Assembly: GCA_013288145.1 (NCBI GenBank)
Contig: JABDCJ010000014.1
Span: 1 to 43,517 of the forward strand
Reading direction: 5' to 3'
Length of the DNA: 43,517 bases
Origin: Nitrososphaerota archaeon
GTDB lineage: Archaea > Thermoproteota > Nitrososphaeria > Nitrososphaerales > CADDZS01
Numbering within the stretch: the first letter of the stretch is position 1; the number at the start of each line of letters is the position of its first letter. Under the pieces are notes generated by a model. The model did not search any database. It was given only the letters and a program-made list of their open reading frames with translations, and was not told the DNA's origin. Below are positions 1 through 8,966 of the stretch, piece after piece. The position numbers and the translations under genes were made by a program.

Positions 1-64
1 GCTCGATGAGCTCGCCGCAGGTCTGTACTGACAGCATCCCACATTACTTCGATTGAGAGCCGAT

Positions 65-85
65 AAGGCGAGAGAAACTCGCCTT
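65..85. repeat. 8-bp inverted repeat (hairpin)
   Basis: Arms AAGGCGAG and CTCGCCTT are perfect complements around a 5-base loop, and GGCGAG occurs once more just downstream (87-92). It lies in the leader before the binding-protein gene. It could be the end of an upstream transcript (a short open frame in the first 31 bases ends in a stop) or a structured leader. No function can be assigned. Confidence 0.35.
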
Positions 86-230
86 TGGCGAGCTCATTCG
101 TTCCTCGCTTAATTTTGCTGAATTTTTCCTGAAAATCCTAATGGTTGAGGATCTCCTGTTCAATGAACGAATCAAACGATTAATTTTCCCTCGTTTCCTC
201 AATACAAACGTTGAAACTTTTGAAACTGCA

Positions 231-2564
231 ATGAAGGAATACAAGGCTTATCTATTGATCTCAAGTGTCCTTGAACATTTGATTCCCCGAAGAAACATTT
301 CTAGAGTTAAGTTCGCTATCAGCCGAACACTCAGCATAGCAATCGTCGTTGTCGTCATTATTCTGATCATCTCCGGAGCCTACCTGTCGTTGAGCTCCAA
401 AAGTACGCTTACGCAGTCAACAACTAGTCAAACATCCAGTAGTCAAAGCACAGGCGGTACGAGCCTTGCGAGTAGCTCCAGCATTTCTTCAAGCAGTAGC
501 TCCAGTTCGACTTCCTCAAATTCGATCACTCAATCAAGTACCAGTTCTACCACGAGCAGTTCCACTACTCAATCAAGTTCAACCTCTTCGACTCAGGTTC
601 CGCAATCCCTAACCTACGAGACTCTTTCAACGATTCAGTATGTCGACCCTCAGGTATCTTACGACATTTACGGTGCCTTTATCATACAGAATGTCTACGA
701 AATGCTTCTGTGGTATAACGGAGCCAATGGTTCAGCTCTAGTTCCCTGGCTTGCTCAAAATTACTCGATCTCACCCGATGGTAAGACAGTCAACGTTAAT
801 CTGAGACACGGTATCACCTTTGCAGATGGAGAACAATTCAATTCTACCGCTGTGTACTTTTCTTACAACCGTAATCTCATCCTCGATGGAAGCGCTCCGT
901 ATGCTCATGCAACCCAAGCTTCCTGGATAATTCAACAGCTAGTTAACAGGTCGTACAGCTCTGCATTCAGCGGTCCCCAGAATTATTCCCAAAGCTGGGC
1001 AAGCAAGGTAATCTCGCAGAATCTTGTCCAGATTACAGGTGCCTACAGCCTTACACTTCACATTCAGAATCCCAACAGCGCTCTTCCATATCTTCTAGCT
1101 GAAACTTGGGGAGCCGACATTGTAGCGCCGGACTATGTGATGCAACACGACATTTCCCTCTGGAGCCAACAGGCAAACGGCTATTCTATACCTTATCCAA
1201 ATCCTAGCGGAAACGACACGACCGCGGTCAATCAATATCTGCATGACGAGGTTGCGACTTGCAACGCCGGCGTAACTTTGAAGGGATGCGGCGTAACCTA
1301 CCTTGATGGATCATACAATGGCTCACTTGCGGGCACCGGGCCTTACACGATTCAAAGCGTCGGCCAGTCCACAAACAACATCGTGCTTCAAAGCAATCCA
1401 CGCTATTGGGGCGGACCCACTGGCCAGGTAAAGCCAAAAATCCAGACTGTTCATTTGAATTACGTACCGACCCAGACAACAAGGGAGCTTGATCTGCAAA
1501 ATGCAGCTAAATCAGGTCAGGCTTTGATGATTGATCTAACCGGTGATCATCTATATGACGTCGCAAACAGGACCGCCTGGCTCAACAATAACCAGCTCCA
1601 ATCAACAATCGATGGCGTGACAACATATGGTCCCTACGCACAATACGCGTTCTTCTTTGATCAATTCGGAACGAACGTAAGCAGTCCACTCACCGGTACC
1701 TTCTACAAATTCCAGCCATTTGCTGACCTCCGGCTAAGACTTGCATTTGCTGACGCTGTTAATCTGACCAGCATTAACATCAGTGTGAACAACAAACTGG
1801 GACAGGTCGCTTATTCGCCAATTCCGCTCAACTTTCCGCCCTCCGGTTCTTACAACGCGTCACTCAGAGCAAGATACAGCTACAATCTGACTGCAACACA
1901 GAATCTTTTGCTTGATGCGATGCTGCACCCCCTGACAAACCTCAGATTTTTCAATGGAACCGTGGCTCCGTCTGGTGTCTTCAACAATACATTCGGCTGT
2001 GCATCGCTGGGTTCAAACGGGCAGTGCTCTCATCCAGCGCCGCAAACTGTTACCCTAGTTTATGGAACAGGGTATACCGTTGATCAAGCTATCCTGAATC
2101 AAATCGCTGAAAACGTAAATAACATCAGTGCCACTTACAACATGGGATTGACTGTTGCAGTTGAGCCCCTTCCTGCAGGTCAGATGATTTCCGAGGGATT
2201 TTCCGGCCAGACGTACCTCTGGGCTGAGTCAGCTTTCGGCTGGTTCGATGACTATCCTTGGGTCATGGATGCCCTCAAGACAGTCTTGGCGCCTGGCGGA
2301 CAATACAATACACCAGCTGGATGGAATTTATCCCAGATGGTTCCATATTGGGATCAGGCCGTCAATGCAGACTTGACTCATAACATTCCTTCGCTGGTAA
2401 GCGCCGCAAATTCAATGGTTGAAATTGCAAACCAGCAGGTCATGGACCTCTGGACATTCTATCCTGCATTGTTTACTGTAGCCACTTCCAACATACAGGG
2501 ATTGTACTTCAATCCAGGTCTCTACAGCAGCGGTGGACCGGAGTACTTGGCTGCATTGTCATAG
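231..2564 (+). CDS. ABC transporter substrate-binding protein, family 5 (oligopeptide/nickel type)
   Basis: This is an extracytoplasmic solute-binding protein of the DppA/OppA class (SBP_bac_5), which captures peptides or similar solutes for an ABC importer. A single hydrophobic anchor (AISRTLSIAIVVVVIILIIS) is followed by a roughly 70-residue Ser/Thr-rich stalk, the usual archaeal way to hold a binding protein outside the membrane. The SBP domain follows, with typical blocks such as the segment reading APDYVMQHDISLW and a TGPYTIQS motif. The open frame reaches back to 141, but that gives a charged N-terminal extension. ATG at 231 or TTG at 279 is more likely, and none has a clear promoter. 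No permease or ATPase gene lies beside it, so it is an orphan within this window. Two decayed copies of its 3' end occur at 25.5 and 30.2 kb. Confidence 0.9.
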   Translation: MKEYKAYLLISSVLEHLIPRRNISRVKFAISRTLSIAIVVVVIILIISGAYLSLSSKSTLTQSTTSQTSSSQSTGGTSLASSSSISSSSSSSSTSSNSITQSSTSSTTSSSTTQSSSTSSTQVPQSLTYETLSTIQYVDPQVSYDIYGAFIIQNVYEMLLWYNGANGSALVPWLAQNYSISPDGKTVNVNLRHGITFADGEQFNSTAVYFSYNRNLILDGSAPYAHATQASWIIQQLVNRSYSSAFSGPQNYSQSWASKVISQNLVQITGAYSLTLHIQNPNSALPYLLAETWGADIVAPDYVMQHDISLWSQQANGYSIPYPNPSGNDTTAVNQYLHDEVATCNAGVTLKGCGVTYLDGSYNGSLAGTGPYTIQSVGQSTNNIVLQSNPRYWGGPTGQVKPKIQTVHLNYVPTQTTRELDLQNAAKSGQALMIDLTGDHLYDVANRTAWLNNNQLQSTIDGVTTYGPYAQYAFFFDQFGTNVSSPLTGTFYKFQPFADLRLRLAFADAVNLTSINISVNNKLGQVAYSPIPLNFPPSGSYNASLRARYSYNLTATQNLLLDAMLHPLTNLRFFNGTVAPSGVFNNTFGCASLGSNGQCSHPAPQTVTLVYGTGYTVDQAILNQIAENVNNISATYNMGLTVAVEPLPAGQMISEGFSGQTYLWAESAFGWFDDYPWVMDALKTVLAPGGQYNTPAGWNLSQMVPYWDQAVNADLTHNIPSLVSAANSMVEIANQQVMDLWTFYPALFTVATSNIQGLYFNPGLYSSGGPEYLAALS

Positions 2565-2639
2565 TACTTCTTCCCTGAGAGACGGAGCGTTCTTGTCCAG
2601 ATTCAGGTACAAAAACCCTTGCCGATATAACGGGATTTG

Positions 2640-3398
2640 CTAAGTATCTTGAAGGTTGTTCTCTAATGTTGCTAGTACCTTACCCCACTGAGATTTGTAG
2701 TAAGAAATTGAGTAAGTAGCTCCAAAAATCCGGAGAGGTTCGAGGTCTGATATTGGATCTTTTTCCGATTTGTAAAGTTTCAAACTCGCCTTGCCATATC
2801 TTTTGACTACCTTCTCTTGACCAAAGACAGGAACTTCTCTACTGATGACTCGCCTAAAAAGTGGGCCTGGCTTGTCCGGCCTAGGTATTACCTGATACAA
2901 GAGAACCGGATTTCGGGGGACTTCAGGTAAATCGATTGGACTCGAGGAAAGTTGACAATCGACTTTCAACAACATCCTTTTGTTCCTGATAACAGAAGCT
3001 TTTACGATGTTTCGAGAGTTTCTAAGACTGACTTGAGCAATTTTCTTAGGATATCCCCAGGGTTCCCTTCCAGCAGCCAGTCCAACATCTGTGGTGATAT
3101 ACTCATAAGCCACATATCCCCCAACGGTTCCCCGGAATTTAGCTGGAACAATAATACCTGCATCGTTGAATGGTCCAAGTGTGCATTCTTGCATATCAGC
3201 GACGTACAAAATGAATTTGTTGGTAACAAATTCAAAGGGCGAATATGACAGCAATTTGCGAATTACTAATTCATCAGTCTGGCATACTACACTCAACATT
3301 TTGAAGTTAGGACAGTCATAAAGTACCGGAGAAGAATAGAGGGGAGAATGCACCGGAGTATTGTCTGCTATTTCTGGGGACAATGGTGCGTCTATCAT
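2640..3398 (-). CDS. Acetoacetate decarboxylase family protein
   Basis: The protein matches the acetoacetate decarboxylase (ADC) fold family. The diagnostic stretch is GLAAGREPWGYPKK, in which the first Lys of PKK (residue 118 from the ATG used) corresponds to the Schiff-base lysine of ADC, preceded by the conserved GRE. Length (about 252 residues) is normal. The family includes true acetoacetate decarboxylases and many dehydratase- or aldolase-like members acting on 2-oxo acids, so the substrate is unknown. A longer frame starts with TTG at 3449, but that sits only a few bases from the shared TATA box, so ATG at 3398 is preferred. The gene is divergent from an aminotransferase, so it may act on the oxo acid produced there; this is inference. 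Confidence 0.83.
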   Translation of the reverse strand: MIDAPLSPEIADNTPVHSPLYSSPVLYDCPNFKMLSVVCQTDELVIRKLLSYSPFEFVTNKFILYVADMQECTLGPFNDAGIIVPAKFRGTVGGYVAYEYITTDVGLAAGREPWGYPKKIAQVSLRNSRNIVKASVIRNKRMLLKVDCQLSSSPIDLPEVPRNPVLLYQVIPRPDKPGPLFRRVISREVPVFGQEKVVKRYGKASLKLYKSEKDPISDLEPLRIFGATYSISYYKSQWGKVLATLENNLQDT

Positions 3399-3451
3399 CG
3401 TCGTCAGTAATAACTCTTCATCGCCAAATCTCCGGTCTCTATTTTTCAATC

Positions 3452-3459
3452 TTTAAATA
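3452..3459 (+). promoter_or_regulatory. TATA box, divergent promoter
   Basis: TTTAAATA is centred about 29 bases before the ATG at 3485, the spacing of an archaeal leaderless promoter. The core TTTAAA is symmetric and could also serve the divergent decarboxylase-family gene. Confidence 0.55.
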
Positions 3460-3484
3460 ACGTCAATGGTTGTTCCGAGAACCG

Positions 3485-4681
3485 ATGGAGCGCGCAAAGA
3501 TCTCTTCAAAGTTGTCGCCCTCTCAGAGGGTCATTAACGCTAATCTGCAAGCGAAGGTCGAGTTAAATGCTAAAGCGGCAAGAATGCGCTCGCAGGGCAT
3601 TAGAGTGATCGACATGTCCGGATACCTCATCGAAAGACCTTATGGATCTATCGAAACTCCGACTTACGTCCTAGACGCCACCAGAAAAACCTTGGATAAC
3701 GGGTGGCCCCCGCCTTCACTGCGTGGCCTTCAGAGTCTGCGGGAGACCATTGCGCATGTAGAGAAGGTCGATAAGAAGATTGACACCGATCCCAATTCCG
3801 AAATAATTGTCAGTTCCGGAGGAACAATGCAGGCTCTTTACAATGTTTTGCAAGCGCTAATCCATCCTAATGACGAGGTTTTGGTTTTCAGACCAGGTCT
3901 TGGTTACGACGAACAAGTAAAGCTTGCCGAAGGAATTCCAATCTATATTGATCTGAAGGAATCTGAAGGCTACAAATATAACTCTGACAATATTCGGAAG
4001 GCAATTACTTCCAAAACAAAGATGGTTATTCTCAACAGTCCCCACAATCCAACCGGTCATGTGGCAACTCGACAAGAGCTCATGGAAATTGCTGAAGTTG
4101 TTGAGGATCATGACTTGCTTGTTCTTTCAGATGAAGTTCTTTGGAAGTGGGTTTTTAGTGAAAGCGAATTCGTTAGTTTCGCCTCTATACCTGGAATGAA
4201 AGAGCGAACAATACGAACCTCAGGAGTAACGAAGATCGGGATGTTCGATTGGAGGATTGGTTGGGTTGCAGGTAGTGCCGAATTGATGCAACAAATTGAG
4301 AAGATTATGTTCTGGCAAAACCAATTTAGTCCTCCTATTCTTCAGGTCGCGGCACAGGCCCATTTGGAAAGACTAGACCAGTGGATACAGCCGATAATTC
4401 GACTGGAACAAGAAAAGAGAGATATCCTTTATGAGGGTTTGATGAAAGCTGGCTTTAGTTGTTTTAAACCTCAGGGAACCCTCACGACTTTTCCAAGCAT
4501 TGTGCAGTTCGCAAATTCATCCACAGTATTTTCCGGGGATTTACTTGAAAACGCCCACATACTCGTGTCACCGGGCATAGCATATTTGGGTGAGGGTCAT
4601 CTTAGGGTTGGATTCGGGAACGACAAGCAAGAAATAGTCGAGGCCATCGAACGGATCAATAGATTCACGACGCCCAGATAA
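3485..4681 (+). CDS. Class I/II PLP-dependent aminotransferase (paralogue 1)
   Basis: Fold-type I aminotransferase of about 398 residues that probably moves the amino group of an amino acid to a 2-oxo acid in the cytoplasm. Visible family marks are the cofactor-anchoring NSPHNPTGH, the Asp of LSDEV, the PLP lysine in SGVTK (residue 250), the nearby FDWRIGW block and a C-terminal arginine in LRVGFG for the substrate carboxylate. It is clearly paralogous to the genes at 8.97 and 21.2 kb, sharing the N-terminal GIRVIDMSG/GLDVVDLSG block. A TTG five codons upstream is possible, but the TATA spacing favours this ATG. It faces an M24 peptidase gene tail to tail, 15 bases apart. Substrate not predictable. 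Confidence 0.9.
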   Translation: MERAKISSKLSPSQRVINANLQAKVELNAKAARMRSQGIRVIDMSGYLIERPYGSIETPTYVLDATRKTLDNGWPPPSLRGLQSLRETIAHVEKVDKKIDTDPNSEIIVSSGGTMQALYNVLQALIHPNDEVLVFRPGLGYDEQVKLAEGIPIYIDLKESEGYKYNSDNIRKAITSKTKMVILNSPHNPTGHVATRQELMEIAEVVEDHDLLVLSDEVLWKWVFSESEFVSFASIPGMKERTIRTSGVTKIGMFDWRIGWVAGSAELMQQIEKIMFWQNQFSPPILQVAAQAHLERLDQWIQPIIRLEQEKRDILYEGLMKAGFSCFKPQGTLTTFPSIVQFANSSTVFSGDLLENAHILVSPGIAYLGEGHLRVGFGNDKQEIVEAIERINRFTTPR

Positions 4682-4696
4682 GATATGAAATGTGTC

Positions 4697-5836
4697 TCAA
4701 AGTTGCCTCAGCTCAAGATCGAAATTGCTGAGTGGTTTGTTTCCGTTACCTGTGACTTGGATCATATTCTCGATTCTAACTCCAGACCGTCCGGCAATAG
4801 TCAATCCTATTTCAAGCTCGATAACCATGTTTTCCTTTAAGACCTCGTTCGGCGTGGCGCTGGAGCTCATCTCAGGCGCCGACATGTCGGGTGCCTCATG
4901 GACTTCGAGTCCTATGCCATGGCTAATGTGAATTTGTTCATAATCTTTGCCGGCAATGGCTTCTTGTGCTGACTCGTACACCTTAGACACCTTTGTTCCT
5001 GGGCGAATTTCTTTCAGCCCTCTGTCATACATCTGAATTAGGGCATCGAACAGATCAATCTGATCTTTGGTTGCCTTGCCCACTATAGCCATACGAGTGA
5101 GGTCTCCGCAATAGCCATACTTTTTGGCTCCCAAGTCGACCAGCAAAAGATCGCCAATTGTGAGTTTTCTTTCGGTAGCCTGACCAGCTTGCGAGGCGGT
5201 CCTTGTTCCCGAAACAACCTCGGGACCCGGAAATGCAAATTCATCGTTGTAACTTTTCAGAACTGAAATCCCCGGTATTGCTACCTGGAGCTCCGTTTTA
5301 CCGCTTGCAGCAGAATCAAAAATAGCCCCCATCGCGTCCTGTGTAATTTTTTCTACTTCTTCTAACGCCAGAATCTCGGACTGGCTCTTCACTTTCCGAA
5401 GAGCATGTAGTATGTTTGTTGTCTTGATATCAGCCGAAGGGAGACTTCTTGCCAGTTCAGAATAAATTCTATTGGGTAGTAGATGTGAGTTTTCGAGGCC
5501 TATACTCGATCTCTTGTCTCCGATTAACTTGGCTAACGTCTTCCCATAATTTGACGAAACTTGGAATTGATCGACTTCCGCGCATCTTTCCCTTGCTCCC
5601 GGTAGATCCCAGAAAAGGACTTCGTCAAGGAGAAGGACAGACTCACCATTTCTTGAAAGAAGGTACATCCATTCACCCATAGTACATGAATAGTCGGTTG
5701 CATATCTAACATCGCCGGGTCCATGGAAGGTGTCAGGGTTTCCGTATGCCAGGATAGCATCCAAACCAAGAAGTTCCATCTCTTTCTCAATATTGGTTCG
5801 TCTTGTTCTGAATTCGGAGCGAGGAATAGCAGGCAA
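4697..5836 (-). CDS. M24 family metallopeptidase (Xaa-Pro aminopeptidase/creatinase-like)
   Basis: A two-domain pita-bread hydrolase. The N-terminal creatinase-like domain covers residues 1-150 and the catalytic domain follows. All five metal ligands of the M24 family are in place: Asp234 (LLVDLG), Asp245 (CGDLTR), His306 (SHGIGLEVHE), Glu342 (IELEIGL) and Glu356 (RIENM). It should therefore bind two divalent metal ions and cleave an X-Pro peptide or a related amide bond. The start is TTG. It keeps the N-terminal RRxNIxxxM helix that is conserved in the family and lies about 32 bases from a TATA box. With the aminotransferase next door it fits dipeptide or amide use. Creatinase activity cannot be excluded, since creatinase shares this fold and a creatininase-family gene lies at 32.3 kb. 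Confidence 0.9.
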   Translation of the reverse strand: MPAIPRSEFRTRRTNIEKEMELLGLDAILAYGNPDTFHGPGDVRYATDYSCTMGEWMYLLSRNGESVLLLDEVLFWDLPGARERCAEVDQFQVSSNYGKTLAKLIGDKRSSIGLENSHLLPNRIYSELARSLPSADIKTTNILHALRKVKSQSEILALEEVEKITQDAMGAIFDSAASGKTELQVAIPGISVLKSYNDEFAFPGPEVVSGTRTASQAGQATERKLTIGDLLLVDLGAKKYGYCGDLTRMAIVGKATKDQIDLFDALIQMYDRGLKEIRPGTKVSKVYESAQEAIAGKDYEQIHISHGIGLEVHEAPDMSAPEMSSSATPNEVLKENMVIELEIGLTIAGRSGVRIENMIQVTGNGNKPLSNFDLELRQL

Positions 5837-5864
5837 GTTATATACAGTTCAAACTTGCAGTGCC

Positions 5865-5872
5865 AATATAAA
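5865..5872 (-). promoter_or_regulatory. TATA box for the M24 peptidase gene
   Basis: The minus strand reads TTTATATT about 32 bases before the TTG start at 5836. A second AT-rich box (GTATATAA) lies immediately before the start and would fit only if the next ATG were used. Confidence 0.45.
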
Positions 5873-5997
5873 TTCGTTAGAAGAATTTCGGGACAGTTTC
5901 TAAGACATAGACAGAAAGATAAGTTCGGGACCTCTTCAGCGTTTGAACACCTCAAACCGAAACGAGGATTTTTTCTTTGGAGTCGGGTATTGGTCGT

Positions 5998-7299
5998 CTA
6001 GGGAACGATATCGTTCAGAATAGCTGATGGTTTATGGTAGAATTCGCACGGGGACCATTGCTCATGGATTACTTCCCAGTTCTTTATATTTCTCGAAAGG
6101 ACGATTGTAACTCTTGAAGTCCAATCACAGTGATTCTTGTTAATATCAACATTATATTTGAAGACGAACGTCGCAACCGCCCCGCCACAGAATGGTGTTA
6201 TTCTCAAATTACTTATGGCACACTCGCTCTCGCGAGCCAATCCCCAGATTCTCGATTCATTCTTCTTGAATTCGTCGTTTCGCAAAAGCCCGTAAGGAGG
6301 AAAGTCGTCAAAAACAGTGAACGAGTCGCACCTATATTTTGAGTAGGCGGAGATGTTTCCAGAATTATAGCTATTCAGAAAGACCCGTTCGATAAAACTC
6401 GTAATCTCCCTCTCAACATTCGACTTGGAGAGCTTATCCCCAGCGAACTGATCTATAACCCCATGAATCGCATAACGAATAGAGAGTAGCTCCTCTTTCA
6501 AGGCCCTTTCTTCTTCGTCAGTGTCTTCCATATGATCAATTACATCATCAATTTTTACGAGGGTAGCTCGTAAGATTGTCTTTGCATTGCTCCTAATTTT
6601 TAACATTCTGGATCCGCGCCTATCGGTTCGAAATTCAGGTAATCCGAGTTGCCAAGACTCTTCAATAAGTGAGCCAGTTTTCATTTCGTTGACCGTCTTT
6701 CTTAGCACTTCTATAGTTGGTCTATTCGCCAATACTGCATTAGCGACAACCTCGGTTTTGACCGAATCCTTTATTCTTGAGATCTCCCATCCGCTACTTA
6801 CAGAAATAAGATGCTTTCGTAACATTTCTTGCACACTATTAGGCAACTCTAAGAGAATTATTCTATGCGAGACATACTCCTGACTCTTACCTATTCTCCT
6901 AGCCAATTCGCTGATGCTTCCATAGCCATATTTTCTTGCATAGAATTTGAAAGCCTTCGCCTCTTCCATTGGATCTAGAGATTTTCGATGAATATTCTCT
7001 TCGAGTGAAATTTCGAAAGCCGCTTTGTCCGTCAAATCTTGAACTATTGCCCTAATTTCAGTGGACCTATTGATCTTGTGTGCCTGGAGTCTGCGATGGC
7101 CAACCACTACTTCGAACTTCGAGCCGAGTGGTCTTACGATAATTGGCTCCAAGAGACCCTTGGACTTGATCGAAGCCGCTAGTTCCCTAACGTCGCCAAT
7201 ATCTTCTCTCAGTGAGAATTGAGATGTTACTATCGAACGAACTGGTAGAATGTCGACAACTAGACTATCTCTTATATAATTTCGAAATTTTGTCCGCAT
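5998..7299 (-). CDS. ParB/Spo0J-like DNA-binding protein with C-terminal SnoaL/NTF2-like domain
   Basis: Residues 15-110 form a ParB nuclease/CTPase-like domain with the nucleotide-binding motifs GHRR (67-70) and ENIHR (101-105) intact. Residues about 115-200 form the ParB-type helix-turn-helix (SISELARRIGKSQEYVSHRI). Unlike partition ParB, the C-terminal third (about 300-433) resembles a SnoaL/NTF2-like domain, ending in the typical strand WEVIHEQWSP. No ParA gene is nearby, so a role as CTP-dependent transcription regulator or ligand sensor is more likely than plasmid partition; this is inference. The ATG lies about 29 bases from a TATA box. The gene is divergent from the aminotransferase operon, with a large inverted repeat between them. 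Confidence 0.87.
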   Translation of the reverse strand: MRTKFRNYIRDSLVVDILPVRSIVTSQFSLREDIGDVRELAASIKSKGLLEPIIVRPLGSKFEVVVGHRRLQAHKINRSTEIRAIVQDLTDKAAFEISLEENIHRKSLDPMEEAKAFKFYARKYGYGSISELARRIGKSQEYVSHRIILLELPNSVQEMLRKHLISVSSGWEISRIKDSVKTEVVANAVLANRPTIEVLRKTVNEMKTGSLIEESWQLGLPEFRTDRRGSRMLKIRSNAKTILRATLVKIDDVIDHMEDTDEEERALKEELLSIRYAIHGVIDQFAGDKLSKSNVEREITSFIERVFLNSYNSGNISAYSKYRCDSFTVFDDFPPYGLLRNDEFKKNESRIWGLARESECAISNLRITPFCGGAVATFVFKYNVDINKNHCDWTSRVTIVLSRNIKNWEVIHEQWSPCEFYHKPSAILNDIVP

Positions 7300-7324
7300 T
7301 CGTTTGGCGAGGCGGCTCTGATCC

Positions 7325-7334
7325 TAATAAATAG
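7325..7334 (-). promoter_or_regulatory. TATA box for the ParB-like gene
   Basis: The minus strand reads CTATTTATTA, centred about 29 bases before the ATG at 7299, consistent with a leaderless transcript. Confidence 0.55.
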
Positions 7335-7397
7335 AGCGCCCTTTGATTTTTGAGTGAATCTGATTCGTGTGGAAATACTGCTTGTCTCTAAGGCTCT

Positions 7398-7427
7398 AAA
7401 AACTTAGGAGATGTCTCCTAACTTTTT
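7398..7427. promoter_or_regulatory. 30-bp inverted repeat, probable operator
   Basis: Left arm AAAAACTTAGGAGA and right arm TCTCCTAACTTTTT are complementary at 13 of 14 positions around a 2-base centre. The core TTAGGAGA/TCTCCTAA is perfect. It sits in the 194-base divergent region between the ParB-like gene and the class III aminotransferase. A terminator makes little sense between divergent genes, so a binding site for a dimeric regulator, possibly the adjacent ParB-like protein, is the best reading. Confidence 0.6.
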
Positions 7428-7493
7428 GCAAGTTGATTTAAGCCGACATTCTCGAATCCCTTGCGAGAAAATTGGGCATTATCAAATAGTTAA

Positions 7494-8951
7494 ATGATGG
7501 ATCCAAACTTATTTCCGTCGGAAGAAAACGCAATGTCGCTTCACTTAGTCCAACAATCATCTCAAGAAGAAGAATTTGAGAGACTAAATTTCGAAGGAGC
7601 TCCACGCATTGTTGTAAAGCCTCCCGGGCCCGCATCGAAAGTTATTCTTGACGAACAAAAAAAGCTAGATTCGAACGCGATTTATTATCCGATTCATTAT
7701 CCTGCTGCCTTCGACGAAGGACGGGGGTGTACACTAAAGGATCTTGACGGTAATCTGTTCTTGGATCTAATCGGCGCATCCGGAGTACTTAGTTTGGGCA
7801 ACAGTCACCCCGTCATAATAGAAGCAATAACAAAGCAACTGAACAAGCTTGCCTCTATCCTGGATTGCGCAACGGTTCCGAGAATCGAACTATTGAAGCG
7901 ACTACACGAAATTGCACCGGGAGGATTGAGAGGCATGAATTCAAAGGTCTTGCTCGGATCTCCGACTGGGACCGATGCGGTTGAAGCCGCTCTGAAACTT
8001 GCTAGATCGTTCACGGGAAAACAGGGAATACTGACTTTCCAGGGAGGATACCACGGACAAACGGTTGGCGCACTCGCGGTCTCGAGTAAGACGACTTTTA
8101 GATCGGTCGTGCCAATGATGCCACTAATCTACTCAGCGCCCTTTCCTTACACATACCGCTGGCCTTTTGGCAATGTTGTAGACGAGGAAGATTGCAAAGA
8201 CTCTTGCCTGAATTATATCGACTATTTGCTGACTGATCCGGACTCTGGTATTGTTGATTGCGCTGCAGTCATAATTGAGCCGATACAAGGAGAGGGTGGC
8301 GTTACTGTACCACCAAAGGGTTTCATGAAAGAGTTGCAAAAAATTTGTAACGAGAAATCTGTTTTACTAATTGTTGACGAAGTTCAGACCGGACTAGCAC
8401 GGACCGGGAAAATGTGGGCCTGCGAATACGACGGTGTCACGCCGGACATTATGTGCATGGGCAAGGGTTTGAGCGGAACCGGAATAATCAATGCAGGAAT
8501 TATCTATAAGAAAGAGCTTGACACTTGGAAGCATGGCGCCCATGTCGGATCAAATAGGGGTAGTCCTCTTGCCTGTGCGACTAGTTGTGCAACGATAGAT
8601 TACATTAGACAGCAAGGGCTTGTTGAACGTTCGGAAAAAATCGGCAACTATATACTGAATCAACTTCAGGAGCGCTTGGGCACCAACAAATTCGTTGGCG
8701 AAATCAGAGGAAGAGGTTTGCTCCTTGCGATCGAACTTGTCTTGGATAAGAAAACCAAGAAGCCGGCTACAGAATTGACGGAGAAGATTATGAAGAGATT
8801 ATTTGAGCGCGGAGTAATGGTCGAAGACGCTGGTCATTTTGCAAACTGTCTTAGGTTGATCCCCCCTCTCACGATTCCTGTTAGTACTATAGACAGTGCG
8901 ATGGAGATAATCGAGGACGTAGTGAAAGAAGTTGGATCGGAGATTGCGTAG
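7494..8951 (+). CDS. Class III PLP-dependent aminotransferase (4-aminobutyrate/diamine type)
   Basis: A 485-residue omega-aminotransferase-like protein that probably transfers a terminal or beta amino group. Marks are the phosphate-binding GSPTGTDAVEAALKLAR, the aromatic YHGQT, VDEVQTGLARTGK with the PLP-ring Asp, and the PLP lysine in MGKGLSG (residue 324). The N-terminal 70 residues resemble the 4-aminobutyrate and diaminobutyrate aminotransferase branch. The ATG directly follows an A/T-rich stretch, and a second ATG follows at once. The next aminotransferase gene begins 15 bases downstream, so the two are probably co-transcribed, together with the amidase beyond. The strong inverted repeat lies 67 bases upstream. 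The exact amine donor cannot be read from sequence. Confidence 0.9.
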   Translation: MMDPNLFPSEENAMSLHLVQQSSQEEEFERLNFEGAPRIVVKPPGPASKVILDEQKKLDSNAIYYPIHYPAAFDEGRGCTLKDLDGNLFLDLIGASGVLSLGNSHPVIIEAITKQLNKLASILDCATVPRIELLKRLHEIAPGGLRGMNSKVLLGSPTGTDAVEAALKLARSFTGKQGILTFQGGYHGQTVGALAVSSKTTFRSVVPMMPLIYSAPFPYTYRWPFGNVVDEEDCKDSCLNYIDYLLTDPDSGIVDCAAVIIEPIQGEGGVTVPPKGFMKELQKICNEKSVLLIVDEVQTGLARTGKMWACEYDGVTPDIMCMGKGLSGTGIINAGIIYKKELDTWKHGAHVGSNRGSPLACATSCATIDYIRQQGLVERSEKIGNYILNQLQERLGTNKFVGEIRGRGLLLAIELVLDKKTKKPATELTEKIMKRLFERGVMVEDAGHFANCLRLIPPLTIPVSTIDSAMEIIEDVVKEVGSEIA

Positions 8952-8966
8952 GACGGGTGTTCCAGA

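Noticed and set aside
400..600. Tandem repeat in the binding-protein gene
   Set aside because: The repetitive codons encode the Ser/Thr-rich stalk; this is a low-complexity linker and not a mobile or CRISPR repeat.
1228..1482. Minus-strand frame inside the binding-protein gene
   Set aside because: It is a shadow of a well-supported gene, with arginine-rich non-family-like composition and no promoter.
5998..7299. ParB gene as evidence for a plasmid or replication origin
   Set aside because: No ParA, no replication initiator and no repeated parS-like sites are visible; the C-terminal domain is not the partition type.
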